Positions 36,343 to 47,521 of a stretch of 64,000 nucleotides of DNA are shown here, one piece after another. The position numbers and the translations under genes are program-made. The number at the start of each line of letters is the position of its first letter. Position 1 is the stretch's first letter. Source of the stretch: Heterostelium album PN500 (lineage: Eukaryota > Evosea > Eumycetozoa > Acytosteliales > Acytosteliaceae); contig NW_008805066.1 in NCBI RefSeq assembly GCF_000004825.1, positions 1 through 64,000 on the forward strand, written 5' to 3'. The notes under the pieces are model-generated. The model saw only the letters and a list, made by a program, of their open reading frames with translations. It was not told the DNA's origin and searched no databases.

Positions 36343-37704
36343 TTATTTTCTATGTTTCTTTGAACGGTTGTGGTAGTTTTGATTGGAGTATTCAACTCTC
36401 TTGTGGAATGAAGGCATTGCAATCTTTTTGTCACCGGGACGACCGCCTCTATCCGGTACGTTACCAACGATGATATTCTTTACGAGTTGTGCAGACGACT
36501 TGGAATCTAAACTGGTCTTAATGATCTTTAGTATGTCTCTATGTGTGCAAATGAGATCCTGGAATGAATAGTGGTGAATTGTTGGAAAAACCTCTCTTTG
36601 GTATCTAATGATTCTATTTAGTTCATCCAACTTTGTTTCTACCTTTTCTGACCACAACAATGATTCTAGTGTTACATCCAATCTCTTGCACAACACTTCA
36701 GATCTCTTTGAATAATCATTAAACAATATTAAACTAAGTTCTTCAATTGTTTTCTATATATTAATTCAATTAGTATTAATTAGATCATCTTCACTTAAAA
36801 TGTATAGTTTTACTAACCTTTTCTTCGTCAGTGAATACAGTATTCTTAAAGAATGGTTCACTCATGAAATCTGATGGTAAATCTGCTAATACTGTTTCAA
36901 TCTATATATATATATATACACGATAGTATTAGTATTAATTTAAACTTTTAATAGTTAGTTGGCTAGTAAGAGGTTGGTTATAGTTACCTTTGTATGAATA
37001 GTATTTAATATAACTACAAAATTCTCCCAGTTATTGAATTGAACTTGGAAGATATCACTTAATACTTGAATCTTATTGATAAGATCGTCACGTAATTCAT
37101 CGGATGATTGTTGTTGCATGGTAGTATCTTGTTCTTCTACTTCCATCGATTGTTCCTTGTTAAAGAGATCCAATTGAATCATTTGTAGTTGGAAGAACAT
37201 AAACTCTAACAATGACAATCTGCTTCTGATGAGAACATCCTGTTGTTCTCCTTGCGATAGGTTGCTATCACAGTTGAAAATATATTGCAAGTTACCGGTG
37301 AACGACATCTTCTTGAGTAACTCGAACAAAGGACTCTTCAAATCTTCATATTTCTTTTCGGATGGCCATTGCAAATCAAAGTACGGTGAAAGTTCTTTAC
37401 CAATAGACCATAGTAATTCACTGTGATCATTAACAACATTATTAACAAACAAAGCAAATAACAATTAATATCAATGATCTACAATTGTGATTGTAATGTT
37501 ATTCACTAATTAATTATTAACTTACATATATAAAAAGTTTGATTCAGCTTTCTCTAGTATCGAATTGAATGAGAGATCAGTTTGATCGTTAACCCAATCA
37601 CACTCCAATCTTAACAACGATATATCTTGTAAGATAGAGGTTATTCTATGTATATCTACTTCGCTCAACATTGTGGTATCTGTAACTTGCTGTACTGATG
37701 TCAT
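36343..37704 (-). CDS. FAM98 family protein, four exons
   Basis: Exons 37704-37526, 37420-36988, 36901-36818 and 36753-36343 join in phase to 368 residues. Two signatures identify the family: KRLDVTLESLLWSEK near residue 260, matching KRLDVTVQSFGWSD of vertebrate FAM98A, and GNVPDRGGRPG near residue 333, matching GRVPDRGGRPN. The motif DVLIRSRLSLLEFMF in exon 2 fits the N-terminal calponin-like/helical half. In animals FAM98 proteins belong to the RTCB-DDX1 tRNA ligase complex and bind RNA; the same role here is inference. The C-terminus is basic (NYHNRSKKHRK) but lacks the long Gly-rich tail of the animal proteins. The first in-frame ATG is at 37704. Confidence 0.88.
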
Positions 37705-37960
37705 TTTTTGATACAACAGATGCTAAATAAATGCATTTTTGTTTAGATCAGTGAAACTTGGAAATTCACAAGAAAATTTAATAATAAAAATTAAAGAATT
37801 TCAATTTTTGAAAAGGTTTTTTTTTTAATGCAAATATTAACAGTGTGTATTAATAATATGTGTATGATTCAATCCAACGGGATATAAGTGATAAGTGATG
37901 CAATAATAATAATAATAATTATTATTTTCTATTCTTTTCAGCTCTCTAGTCTTTTTCTTC

Positions 37961-38089
37961 AATACCAAAAGTTTCATTGTACCAATATGACAAGCGTGAT
38001 ATAGTCAAATCTGCAGGACTTTTTGGGTGTTAAAGAAGTGTTATCTATCTCTAAGATTGTCATATTGGTACAATGAAACTTTTGGTATT
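37961..38089. repeat. Perfect 32-bp inverted repeat with a 65-base spacer
   Basis: The left arm, 37961-37992 (starting AATACCAAAAGTTTC), is the exact reverse complement of the right arm, 38058-38089. The spacer, 37993-38057, is unique. A transcript would form a long perfect stem, as expected of an siRNA or miRNA precursor; alternatively the arms mark a foldback or the termini of a small transposon. The right arm continues directly into the decayed coding fragment, so a local inverted duplication of that fragment's end is also possible. Confidence 0.85.
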
Positions 38090-38540
38090 TAAGACTTGCT
38101 CTCTATTTCTAAAATCAACATTTGCCGGTATATTACCAATATTATTCAAGCCAAAGTTGTGTACTTGATAGTTTTTGGCATATCACTGTTGTTGTACCCA
38201 AATCCAGCAATAGTCTTGTGTAATCCTTGTATTGCTTTCTCTTGTATTCATTCTGATTGTTGAAAAATATAATTGCTGATCTAATATTGTGATTGTTCTT
38301 AAATTGTTGTCGATGTTTCTAATCGGTTGTTGAAGTTGTTGATATTATTGTCTATGTTTTGGAATCGGTTGTTGAAGTTGTTGGTAAGTTTAGTAATGCT
38401 CTGATCTACAAAGCGACAAAAGGCAGCTGGAAAAGCATGTTTGAATGCCCCTGGGATTTCATTGTAAACATGTAAAGTAAGTTTCTTGATAGTTCTAAGT
38501 AGAAAAGATAAAATATAAATATATTTCAACTTTCGCAAAA
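38090..38540 (-). pseudogene. Decayed protein-coding fragment of unknown family
   Basis: On the minus strand the region has protein-like composition in shifting frames: FPAAFCRFVDQSITKL, then a repeated Asn/Phe unit (NNFNNRFQNIDNNINN), and later NIGNIPANVDFRNREQ close to the inverted repeat. It is clearly broken. I do not recognise the source; a lineage-specific multicopy gene or an old mobile element are both possible. No reverse transcriptase, transposase or integrase motif was seen. Confidence 0.5.
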
Positions 38541-39018
38541 GTTGCTGAGAAAATTTTAATACTAAATTTAAAATTTAAAAATTTTTTTATTGGTGCCAAC
38601 TAAAGAAAGAAGTATAGTATACTTAAATCCAACATACTCTCTATTCTACTACAACTATTCCCATGATACATTTGGTAAACCAATCAACCTAACAAAGAGG
38701 AGTTAAATCAGAAAGCCTCTACCATCATAAGTTAAATCAAAACTAATAAACTGGAGTGATTAATTTAGAAATACCAGCAACTTACATGTCTGAACATTAC
38801 AATGATTCCCAGTTAGAGAAAAAAAATATTTATATATTTCAATTTTATTTATTATCTTAAGGAGAAAAAAAGAAAAACAACAAGAAAATAATGATTATTT
38901 TTAAAATTTATTTTATTGATTCAACAAACATTACATAGATTTACATATAATATAAACGAGTAGAATGAATGCTAGTTGTAGTTTAAATTGTTGTTAGATA
39001 TTTTCTTTGGACCTTGAC

Positions 39019-40655
39019 TTAACATAGGTCATTCAAATAGTGAATTAACATGTCACGACAGTCTTGGTGGTATTTAGAATTTTTAAATTTGTTATTGGAA
39101 TACTCTAGAAAATATCTGTAAGCACTAAGATTATTTGGAAAGTGCATTGTGAAAAATGATTTAATATTATGACTCCAACGCTGTTTAAACTCTTTGGCCA
39201 GTTCAAGATCGGAGCTATTAGAATCAAACTTGGGTTTAGTCACCTGTGGTTTTTGATTTTGTACAGTTGGTCCACTATCATCAGTTTTCTTGAGACGTGA
39301 TGATAATGGTTGAAATTTTTTTGGTGCTGCATCATTTGTTGTTGTTGCTGTTGTTGTAGTAGTAGTTGTAGTGGTTGTTTTTTCTTCATCTTTAACTTTT
39401 CTTTTCTCCGATCTAAAATCTTCCCAAGCTTTTATCGAATCTCTATACAATTGTTGAATATCTACATTATTATTATTGTTGTTACTGTTGTTGTTATTGT
39501 TGTTGTTGTTGCTATGATTAGTGTTGAAATATAGTTTTGATCTGACAGCTTTGTGGTTAACTGATTGATTATCGGTTACCTTAAATACATCAACGGTGGA
39601 GCTACTGATACTTCCTTTGTTGACAATGATATGATCGATACAATTACTCTCTGTTGTTTTGACGTCTTTACAGTTTAGAAAGCTGATTGGTTCATCATCT
39701 AAATCGAATGTATCCCTCCAACTGGCTATCTCACTTTGGTCATGGTTAAAATCACCTCCACACACCACAGCAACTCCACTCTTCTTTAGTAGACTCATAA
39801 ACTTTGAAAATACAAAGAGTGTTTCATCTCTTTCAGATTTCTCTGCTTTTTTACTATATTGTAAAGTAGAATAGAATAGATTAGATTAGATTAGTATTAT
39901 TTATGAATCAACAATATATAGAATCGATATTGTATGTTTTATGTTACATACGGTAAATGCATATTGATCACCACAAATTTAAGGTCAGTATTAATCAGTT
40001 TGAATACTGCTATTTGAAAACGATGAATGGTTTTTACTTTTAGCAATAGGTTAAAGTGAGATGTGTGATAAAGTATTGCTAGTTGATTTGCCTTTCTTTT
40101 GTTGAATTGTGCAATACCAACATCGGGTTGATTTCCTATGATTTCATAGAGTATATTCTTTGTTGAACTATAGGTGAATGATGTTATCTCTTGTATTAGA
40201 ACAATGTTTGGGAAGTTTATGTTAATGTTCTTTGATTCTGTCTTGATTATTAGAGCTGAGTGAAGTGGTACCGATCCTCCTTTGCCACCTTCAACACCAG
40301 TGTTATATGATGTTATATAAACTTCATTCTGATTACTATTGTTGTTGTTATTATTATTATTATCAACAACTATCTTGTTTGTAATTATTCTACAACCACT
40401 ACAATTACAACTACTACTAGTAGTATTATCATTATTATTTTTATTTACTCGATCCTGTATAATTATTAAATTAGCTTCATTGGTTACATTGGTTACAGTG
40501 ATAGTAGTATTTAATAATAAAGGTGCACCTGTTGTTTTTTGTGTTTTTATTAAAGTTGTTGTTGTTGTTGTTGTTTTTGTCATTAAATTATTGACATCTT
40601 TGCCTTTTTTATCATCACTTATAATAAAATAGTTTGGTGTATCCAAAGTTTGCAT
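39019..40655 (-). CDS. Endonuclease/exonuclease/phosphatase (DNase I-like) family protein, two exons
   Basis: Exons 40655-39952 and 39853-39019 join in phase (GTATGT/ATATAG) to at least 512 residues. EEP landmarks in order: ITSYNTG strand, LIQEI with the metal-binding Glu, VINMHLP, GGDFNHD with the catalytic D-x-N pair, and CIDHIIVN. The final S-D-H motif reads V-N-H, with Asn in place of Asp. The N-terminal 100 residues are Thr/Asn-rich; the C-terminus adds a Thr-rich linker and a helical block ending YLNDLC. Such enzymes cleave phosphoester bonds in nucleic acids, inositol phosphates or sphingomyelin; the substrate is unknown. A TTTTAG acceptor-like site lies 9 bases before the ATG, so an upstream exon is possible. 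It has an intron and no reverse transcriptase, so it is not a LINE endonuclease. Confidence 0.72.
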
Positions 40656-40945
40656 TAGTTCTCTAAAAAATTGTTTTTTTTATTTTTTTATTTTTTTTAA
40701 CTTTTTTTTTTTTTTTTTTTTTAACTCATATTGATATAAAACAATGGTATTTGAGATGGTAAATTGTGTGATTAAAAATAAATTGAAAGAAATTAAATAA
40801 ACACTTTTTAACATTTATGAAGTTCATAAACAAAAGTCAAGAGTCAGATGATAAATTAATTGTTCAACCACTTTTTTTTTTTGAATAAACACACAATAAT
40901 CGATCGATTTTATTATTAATCTTTTGCACAAAATTTCATTTTTAA

Positions 40946-42613
40946 ATGAATAAATTAATTTATTGTTTAGTTTTCAATAATAAGGTTTTACAAAATATTA
41001 TATTTCAATATGTAAATCTGATATCGAGAAGCTTCAAAAGATCGTATTTAAAGTGGCAAAAAGTAGTGCAAACTCCACATACTTTGGCTTCCTATGGGTA
41101 CTTTCAGTTGTTGAAAGTCTGTCTAGACAATATGAAGATTGAAGACTCACTTTGTTTTAATTTGAAACCGTTGGAGGGTGCAATCAGTTGTGGCAACTTG
41201 GAGATGTTTGAATATCTATTGGATCACTACCGAGTGGAGCAAAGACTGTCGATAATCAACATCAGCAAAACCATACTCTTTGACCTATTGGCACATGCAG
41301 CAAAGTATGGCAGAATCGATATAGCAATGCTTTTGTTCAAGCGGTTCAGTGAGCATCGATGGATTGTAAGAGGAGCTTTAATCAAAGCACCAAAGTCAGG
41401 TGATTTCAAACTGTTTAAATTCCTATTGGAGCAATACGATAGACATGAAAAAGCACCGGCCTATGCCAAAGTATTCGATAGCGTGGCGAAATACGGCCGT
41501 CTGGAAATGTTAGAGTGGTTGTTCAGTCAATATCCCGATGGTCATAACGGTTCGAATATGTTTGTTTATGCAATAGAGAATGGACACACTCATATCGTTG
41601 AATACCTGTTGGAGAATCACAGATATCTATTTCAACCGAAAAAAGAACACTACTTGAAAGCGGCAGCATCATCCAAGAGTATTGGTGCATTGGATTTATT
41701 CATTCGACTTTACCGACTGGGATGTCAGTGTTCGATCAACGTGATTGATACTGCTGCAGCCAGTGGAAATCTCGAAATCATAAAATGGATACACTCAAAC
41801 ACAACTATTCCATTTCATAGATCAACAATGAATACTGCTGGTCGTTTATCACAATTCGAAGTTCTCAAGTGGCTACATGAGAATAGAACTGAAGGTTGCT
41901 CTGAGAATCTAATAGATCTGGTGGTTATAAAGAATGATCTTCAGCTTATTAAATATTTACATCATAATCGATCTGGAAGTTGTACAGTCAAAGCAATGAA
42001 CAGATCACTAAAACTTGGACACCTACAAACGGCGATATGGCTTTATGAAAATCGAACTGAACGATTTACACCTGGAATCATCAAGAAAGTTGTACTGAAT
42101 GGAGAGTTGAATTCTATTAGATGGTTGGAAGAGAACACAGAGGAGCGATGCACTGACTATTCATTGGAGGTATCAGTAAAACTCGGGTTTCTTGATGTTG
42201 TCAAATATCTCCACGAAAGAAATGGTTCGAACAATCGATACAGCTTCTCTACTAAAACAATGGATTTGGCTATAAGAGGCGATTACTTAAATATCGTCGA
42301 ATGGTTAAATGAAAACAGAACGGAGTGTTGCTCCGAAACTGCCATCACCGATGCTCTACAGTATTGTCTCGATGGTTCAGCAGTTATACGATGGTTATTC
42401 GTTAATCAAACAAAGTCAACTATTCCATCGACTGACGTCGAAAAGCTTGTCAAATTCCTTATCACTCTGAATCGTCATAGAAATCTACATTGGTTGTTAG
42501 AGAATATAGATGTTTCAGTCGAGCAACTCATTCAATATCAGAATTCAATTGGAAAAGGTACATCATTTGAATCAAATGAAATAATCAAATATCATATTGC
42601 AAAAAAAATATAA
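40946..42613 (+). CDS. Dictyostelid ankyrin-repeat protein (555 aa)
   Basis: Single-exon gene. A short N-terminal module (VFNNKVLQNIIFQYVNLI, then a Trp and P-x-T-L-A-S-Y-G-Y) precedes about twelve degenerate ankyrin-type helix pairs from residue 50 to the end. Many units share the phrase W-L-x-E-N-R-T-E-x-C-(S/T), for example at about residues 305-325 and 445-465, a hallmark of a large dictyostelid ankyrin family. No catalytic domain, signal peptide or membrane helix. Probable scaffold or adaptor; partners unknown. It is divergent from the EEP gene (290-base spacer) and convergent, 70 bases apart, with the F-box/FNIP gene. A related, longer protein lies at 54981-57227. Confidence 0.88.
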   Translation: MNKLIYCLVFNNKVLQNIIFQYVNLISRSFKRSYLKWQKVVQTPHTLASYGYFQLLKVCLDNMKIEDSLCFNLKPLEGAISCGNLEMFEYLLDHYRVEQRLSIINISKTILFDLLAHAAKYGRIDIAMLLFKRFSEHRWIVRGALIKAPKSGDFKLFKFLLEQYDRHEKAPAYAKVFDSVAKYGRLEMLEWLFSQYPDGHNGSNMFVYAIENGHTHIVEYLLENHRYLFQPKKEHYLKAAASSKSIGALDLFIRLYRLGCQCSINVIDTAAASGNLEIIKWIHSNTTIPFHRSTMNTAGRLSQFEVLKWLHENRTEGCSENLIDLVVIKNDLQLIKYLHHNRSGSCTVKAMNRSLKLGHLQTAIWLYENRTERFTPGIIKKVVLNGELNSIRWLEENTEERCTDYSLEVSVKLGFLDVVKYLHERNGSNNRYSFSTKTMDLAIRGDYLNIVEWLNENRTECCSETAITDALQYCLDGSAVIRWLFVNQTKSTIPSTDVEKLVKFLITLNRHRNLHWLLENIDVSVEQLIQYQNSIGKGTSFESNEIIKYHIAKKI

Positions 42614-42683
42614 TAAAGAACAACTATAATATAATGGCAAGGGAATGAATGAGTGTAGACTGAAGTTGTGATAATACACGAGT

Positions 42684-44235
42684 TTATTTTTTGATGATGG
42701 ATAGATTATGAATGATTCTACCCTTATTTAATTGAATATATGGTGTGTATATAATGAATTTTTGAGTAGAATCCAATCTTCTCAGTTGATAGAGAATTTG
42801 ATGATCGAAATTTTGAAGAACAGTGATATCTCTAAGAGTGATTGGTAGTGACTCTAGCTTACCAGGTGTGCAAAGTCTCATTGGCAGTGCTATAGATGTA
42901 ATATTAGGTGATAGCCAAGTGAAATTAAAAGAATCGGTGGGCATATTATCGATGGCGATCGATTTGATATTATTGGGCTGGTGTATCTTTTTTAATGGTG
43001 GAACCAAATGATTGATCTTTAGAGTTCTTACTGAGCTCGGTATGTTTAGAGACTTTGTTAAGGATGGATATCGAGTTGTGCAAAGTGTTTCAATGGAACT
43101 TGGCCAGCATGCTATTGATTTTTTGTTGATGGCTTGTTGAAAATTGCTAAGTAGATCTACCACTTTCAAACCATCCGGTAATCTCTGTTTAAAATTAGAA
43201 TAGTTCTTTCCATATGGCGTTCCAATTGCAAGATACTCAAGATTCATCATTGGTATATGAGTGTTTAATCCATCTATTAAAGTATCTCTATCATCATCAT
43301 CATCATCATTATCGTCATCATTTTCATCTTCATCATTATAGAATAACAAATCACCACTATACGATGAAAGAGATAGATATTTCAAAGTGTTTGGAAGAGT
43401 TCCTCTTGTAATTGGTTGATTATACTCTTTACATTGAATGGTTAGACTCTCTAGTGACTTTGGAAGTACACCACGTCTAATACGAGCGGTATATTGATGG
43501 TGGAGTGTCAGTTTTTTCAGTGATGCCGGTAAGAATCCTTTGGCAAGCAGATATTCACATCCCAATCCCAATTCCAATGACTCAAGTTGCTCTGGTAGGT
43601 GTAATCCTTCATCGAATGACCAAAATATACTATCGGATCCAATTGATAGGCTTCTCAAGTTATTTGGGAAGTGACAGTCCACCACAGGATATTCAATATT
43701 AAAAAAAGAGAATCGATCAACTCTATCTAAACCTGGTATATACCCAACACCGGTTAAAAAGCAACTACCAGTAAACTCGATCTCTTTGATACCATCGAGT
43801 ACAGATTCATCTATTTTTAAACTGTTATGTAGCTGAGCTAAGTCTTTTTGTTAATATACTTACTCTATAAGAGTAAGAAAAGAATGAAAAAGCAAATACA
43901 AAGTAATTACATACTTGTAGTCATTAATATACATTGTTCTTTATCTTTTAAAGAATTTGCTTGATATTCTGTTGATGAAGTTACCAATTGTATAGTATTT
44001 ACTATAAATGATTTATTCAATTTGTTAATAAATTAAATATTAAATAAAGATGTTTATAGTTACTCTTAGTATAATTTAAAACAGGTAAGAATAGATAACT
44101 TTTTTGATTGTTATACCATCTTTTACAAACAAAAGTTAAACATAGTTGATCAATAGGTTCTAAACAATCGATTATTCGTTTAATTAAAATAAAAGGTGAT
44201 CGTACAAATATATTATCATCATTATTGTTGATCAT
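42684..44235 (-). CDS. F-box/FNIP-repeat protein, three exons
   Basis: Exons 44235-44064, 44001-43915 and 43843-42684 join in phase to 472 residues. Exon 1 has an F-box-like segment (FILIKRIIDCLEPIDQLCLTFVCKRWY), expected to bind Skp1. Exon 3 holds leucine-rich FNIP-type repeats of about 22 residues, showing FPNNLRSLSIG, LPEQLESLEL, LPASLKKLTL, LPKSLESLTI and LPNTLKYLSL. An Asp-rich insert (DDDNDDDDDD) sits between repeats. F-box/FNIP proteins are hugely expanded in dictyostelids and are thought to be substrate adaptors of SCF ubiquitin ligases. The intron 2 acceptor was set at AAAAAG|AC because the nearer TATAG gives an immediate stop; this junction is the least certain. Confidence 0.82.
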
Positions 44236-44530
44236 ATCTTAATATCTTATTATTATTTACAAATTATTGTTATTCTTTATTTAAATTTATAACAATATCT
44301 CTTTTTTTTTGAACTTTACAAAGTTATTATATATATCTATCTAATTTAAATATATATTTGTCAGTTGTAATATTATTATTATTAAAATTTGAAGTTAACT
44401 TATAAGATTCCCAAACAAAAATAAATTTTCGGATTAATTTTTTTTTAAGGATTCGTTTTATAATTGATTGATTAATGTTGTAGTTGTTGTTGTTGTTGTT
44501 GTTGTGGTTGTTGTTGTTATTATTATTATT
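44236..44530. other. Short tandem spacer
   Basis: About 295 bases between two minus-strand genes, with a TTG repeat tract at 44478-44520 next to the TMUB-like gene's stop. No gene recognised. Confidence 0.55.
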
Positions 44531-45433
44531 TTACATTGCTTGATTTCTGTAACCTGGATGGATATGACGGTTGTGTATGATTGGCGAAGTCTTTAGAGAT
44601 GAATAAAAACTAATACCCCAACAAAATGTAAATAGAAACAGAAGAATGGTCGAGAAGACATCGAAAAACTTGGGTTTGGTAAATTGCAGTGTCCAGAGAA
44701 GCACCAAGAACAATCCGGTCAGGGTGTAAAGAGATTTGGTGGTCATCCAAGTCAGATCGCTAGAGTCACTTTCGGTGTTGGGATCGTTTGAGATTTGGTC
44801 GGAGGCGAGCGGTGCCTTTATAATACAATGGATGGTGGGAATGAATGAGGTGTTCGAGTCGTTGAACGATGAGTAGCCATTCAGACTCGCTGTGTCTATC
44901 ATTGATCTACCATTGTGAATAAAGATTATTCTTTTTTGACTTGCTACATCATTTGGATAAAACTAAATAAATTTGGAAAATGTACAATATTCTATGTTAA
45001 TAACCAACTCTTTTCTCTTTTGTTTTTTGTTTTTGAAAACAAAATGAAAATAACTTACATATTTCTTTAGATCATAAACAGTATGTATCTTTGATTTCTT
45101 GTATTGTCTATGATAGGTAGTTTCAGATTGAATGATATTGACATCGAAAACATCGTTACCAGTTAATGTTTCTGTGAATGGTTCTGTTTGTTGTACTTGA
45201 TCATTTGATTGTGTTTGTTGTTGTTGTGATTGTTGTTGTGATGATGATGATGATGATGATGATTGTGGTGTACTTGATCTTTGTTCACCTCTAAGAATCT
45301 GTTGTATATTTCTCAAGAGTGGCGACAAGAAAAATGAATTTCTCCAAACCAAAAACGAAAGGAGAACTATTAACATCGAACATAGTAACATGTAATCATG
45401 ATATCTATCATACAATATAAAACCGTTATCCAT
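44531..45433 (-). CDS. TMUB-like membrane protein with ubiquitin-like domain, two exons
   Basis: Exons 45433-45059 and 44962-44531 give 268 residues, phase-0 junction with GTAAGT/TTTAG. Layout: one N-terminal hydrophobic helix (about 13-31), a Ser/Gln-rich linker, a ubiquitin-like region at about 85-180 (VNIIQSET strand, HTVYDLKKYFYPND, RIIFIHNGR where ubiquitin-like folds have R-L-I-x-x-G-+), then two C-terminal helices (LYTLTGLFLVLLWTLQF and FSTILLFLFTFCWGI). This order is that of TMUB1/TMUB2, which act at the endoplasmic reticulum in ERAD in animals. The assignment rests on architecture and short motifs, not high identity. It is divergent from the F-box/ARF-like gene across 2 kb. Confidence 0.72.
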
Positions 45434-47521
45434 TTTTTAAAATATATATATAAATATGTCTTGAATCTTAATTCTATTATTTAATTAAATGATTACTGAT
45501 TAAGTTATCACCAATTTAATGAATTGATAGGTTTTTATGATTTTTGCAAAAAATGAATTAATTTAAAATGTTAAAAAAACAAAAAGAATCATAAATTTTG
45601 TTGTTTTATTTTATTGAGAAAATAAGGATTCAGATAATGGGGTAAATGTGATAAGAAATGAATGATGGTTGAATGATGAAAACAAAAATGAAACCCTTAA
45701 AAGTTAAATAGTTTATATATACACAAAAATATTTATTACTATTTGCATACCATCTATTTTTTGTGAATTTTTAAGTTAATTTATTGGTTTTTAAAAGTTA
45801 ACAAAGTAAGTATTTATATAAATAATAATTTATTAAAAAAAAAAAAGTATTTTTCCACTGTGAAAGTAAAGAAATAGTACTATTAAAGGTGAAGAAAAGG
45901 AAAGTAAAAGATATAAAATATTTTAATAAAACGAAAAAAAAAAAGGGATGTTTGCAAAACAACAGTTATATAATTAAAATTTATTTATTTATATTATTTT
46001 GATAACACATGTGAGATTAAGTAATAAGGAACTAATTAAAACAATGATGTTTTGTTTTTTTTTTCTTTTGTGGTTTGTGTCATAACATTTTATCTGTATA
46101 TGCAGTAACAATGATGTTGTGATTTTTTAAAAAATTGTTGTTTTTTTTAATTGGAAGTTGTGTTTGTGTTTTTTTATTTATAAATGTATATATTGAGATA
46201 TATTGTGTGGGAGTGTTTAGATGTTAAAAAAATGAAAAGATGTTTGGTTTGTTTTTTTAATTTAAAAACTCATATTAATAGTAATAGGAAAAATACACCA
46301 TTTCAATAACAAAGAGTTGTACTCTCTTTGAACCAAAAAGGTAACCTCTGGAATTTCTCTAAAAAAAAACCAATTTTAAAATAATTTGTGGTTGTTGTTG
46401 TTGGTGAACTTGACACTCGAAAAACCAAAACGACAACAATAAAATTTTAATAATTTAATTTTTTAAAAAATATATCATTCGTTTATCTATAAATAGATAA
46501 ATAAAGAGAATATCTTAAAGACCAACCGCTATTTTTCCTTGAATGGAAAAACCAGTTTCAAACTTATAAATCATCAAATGTAAATTTCCTTTTCTCTGTA
46601 TTTTGTATTATACTTATTTCAAAAGTTTACAAGTTTATTATTATTATTCATATTTAATTTAATTTATTAAACTCAAAAGAAAAGATAATGAGTCATCCTT
46701 TCGAATTTTATCATTTTTAAATCTATACTTTTAAAATGAATAATAAAAATATTAATAAAATTTTTTAAAGATATTTATTATTTAAATAACGATAAAAAAC
46801 TAGTTGGTAAATTTATTACTAAATGATTGAATTTAATGAATATTCTTTAAATTTATAAATAAAAAGAATATTTATTTGTTTTATTTCTTGAATTGATCAA
46901 TGTCCAATTTAATTGAAGATTTGTTATAAAACAAATAAAACTCCAATCAACAACAGATCCAATGCTTATTAATTTTTGTTCCCCAAAAACACCACCCAGG
47001 ATTAAAAAAAAAATTAAAGAAAATAATTGTGTGTTCATTTCACACTCACCACCTCTGTCTTTTTTTCTTTGGTTCAAATATTTTATTTTTTTAAAATAAA
47101 TAAATTTAAATAAAATAATATTAAAATATCACTACAAAAACTTTAATCATACACATAATCCACAACTATTCTATTCAAAATATAAGATAAAAACAAAATA
47201 AAAAAAAACAAAAAAAACAAAAAAAACAAAATAAAAAATAAAATATCTTTCCTTTTTATATTATTCAATTACGATAATTTTATTCTGTTAATTTTTAAAT
47301 TTAAATTAAAAATAATTATATATATATATTCAAATAAATTATTTTTATTTTTGATTATTTAATTAGTTAGTTAGTTATATCTATTATAATAATAAATAAT
47401 AGTTTGTTTGCTTGTTTTTTTTCATTCATATTTTTTTTTGTTTTTTGTTTTTTTTTTTTATTAGGTCGACAATAATAAACAATAATACATTTTTGCATAA
47501 ATTTTAATTAAATTTATATAA
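45434..47521. other. Divergent intergenic region, TMUB-like / F-box-ARL
   Basis: About 2.1 kb, very AT-rich. A small hairpin is at 46310-46330 (CAAAGAG, 7-base loop, CTCTTTG) and a second near 46535-46555 (TTTTTCC/GGAAAAA). Long A and T runs lie at 47195-47250 and 47420-47460, just upstream of the F-box-ARL gene. No gene recognised. Confidence 0.5.

Larger units (their letters stand above)
37705..39018. other. Spacer with inverted repeat and decayed coding fragment
   Basis: About 1.3 kb between the FAM98 gene start and the EEP-family gene stop. It contains a perfect inverted repeat at 37961-38089 and a broken open-frame region at 38090-38540 on the minus strand. The part 38580-38830 is moderately AT-rich and unassigned. 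Upstream FAM98 promoter sequence should lie at about 37705-37950. Confidence 0.6.

Noticed and set aside
39019-40655. LINE apurinic endonuclease domain
   Set aside because: The gene has a spliced intron and low-complexity flanks, and no reverse transcriptase or poly(A)-ended element is nearby.
46310-46330. Small hairpin as a transcription terminator
   Set aside because: Eukaryotic nuclear context and position in the middle of a divergent spacer; hairpins this short are expected by chance.
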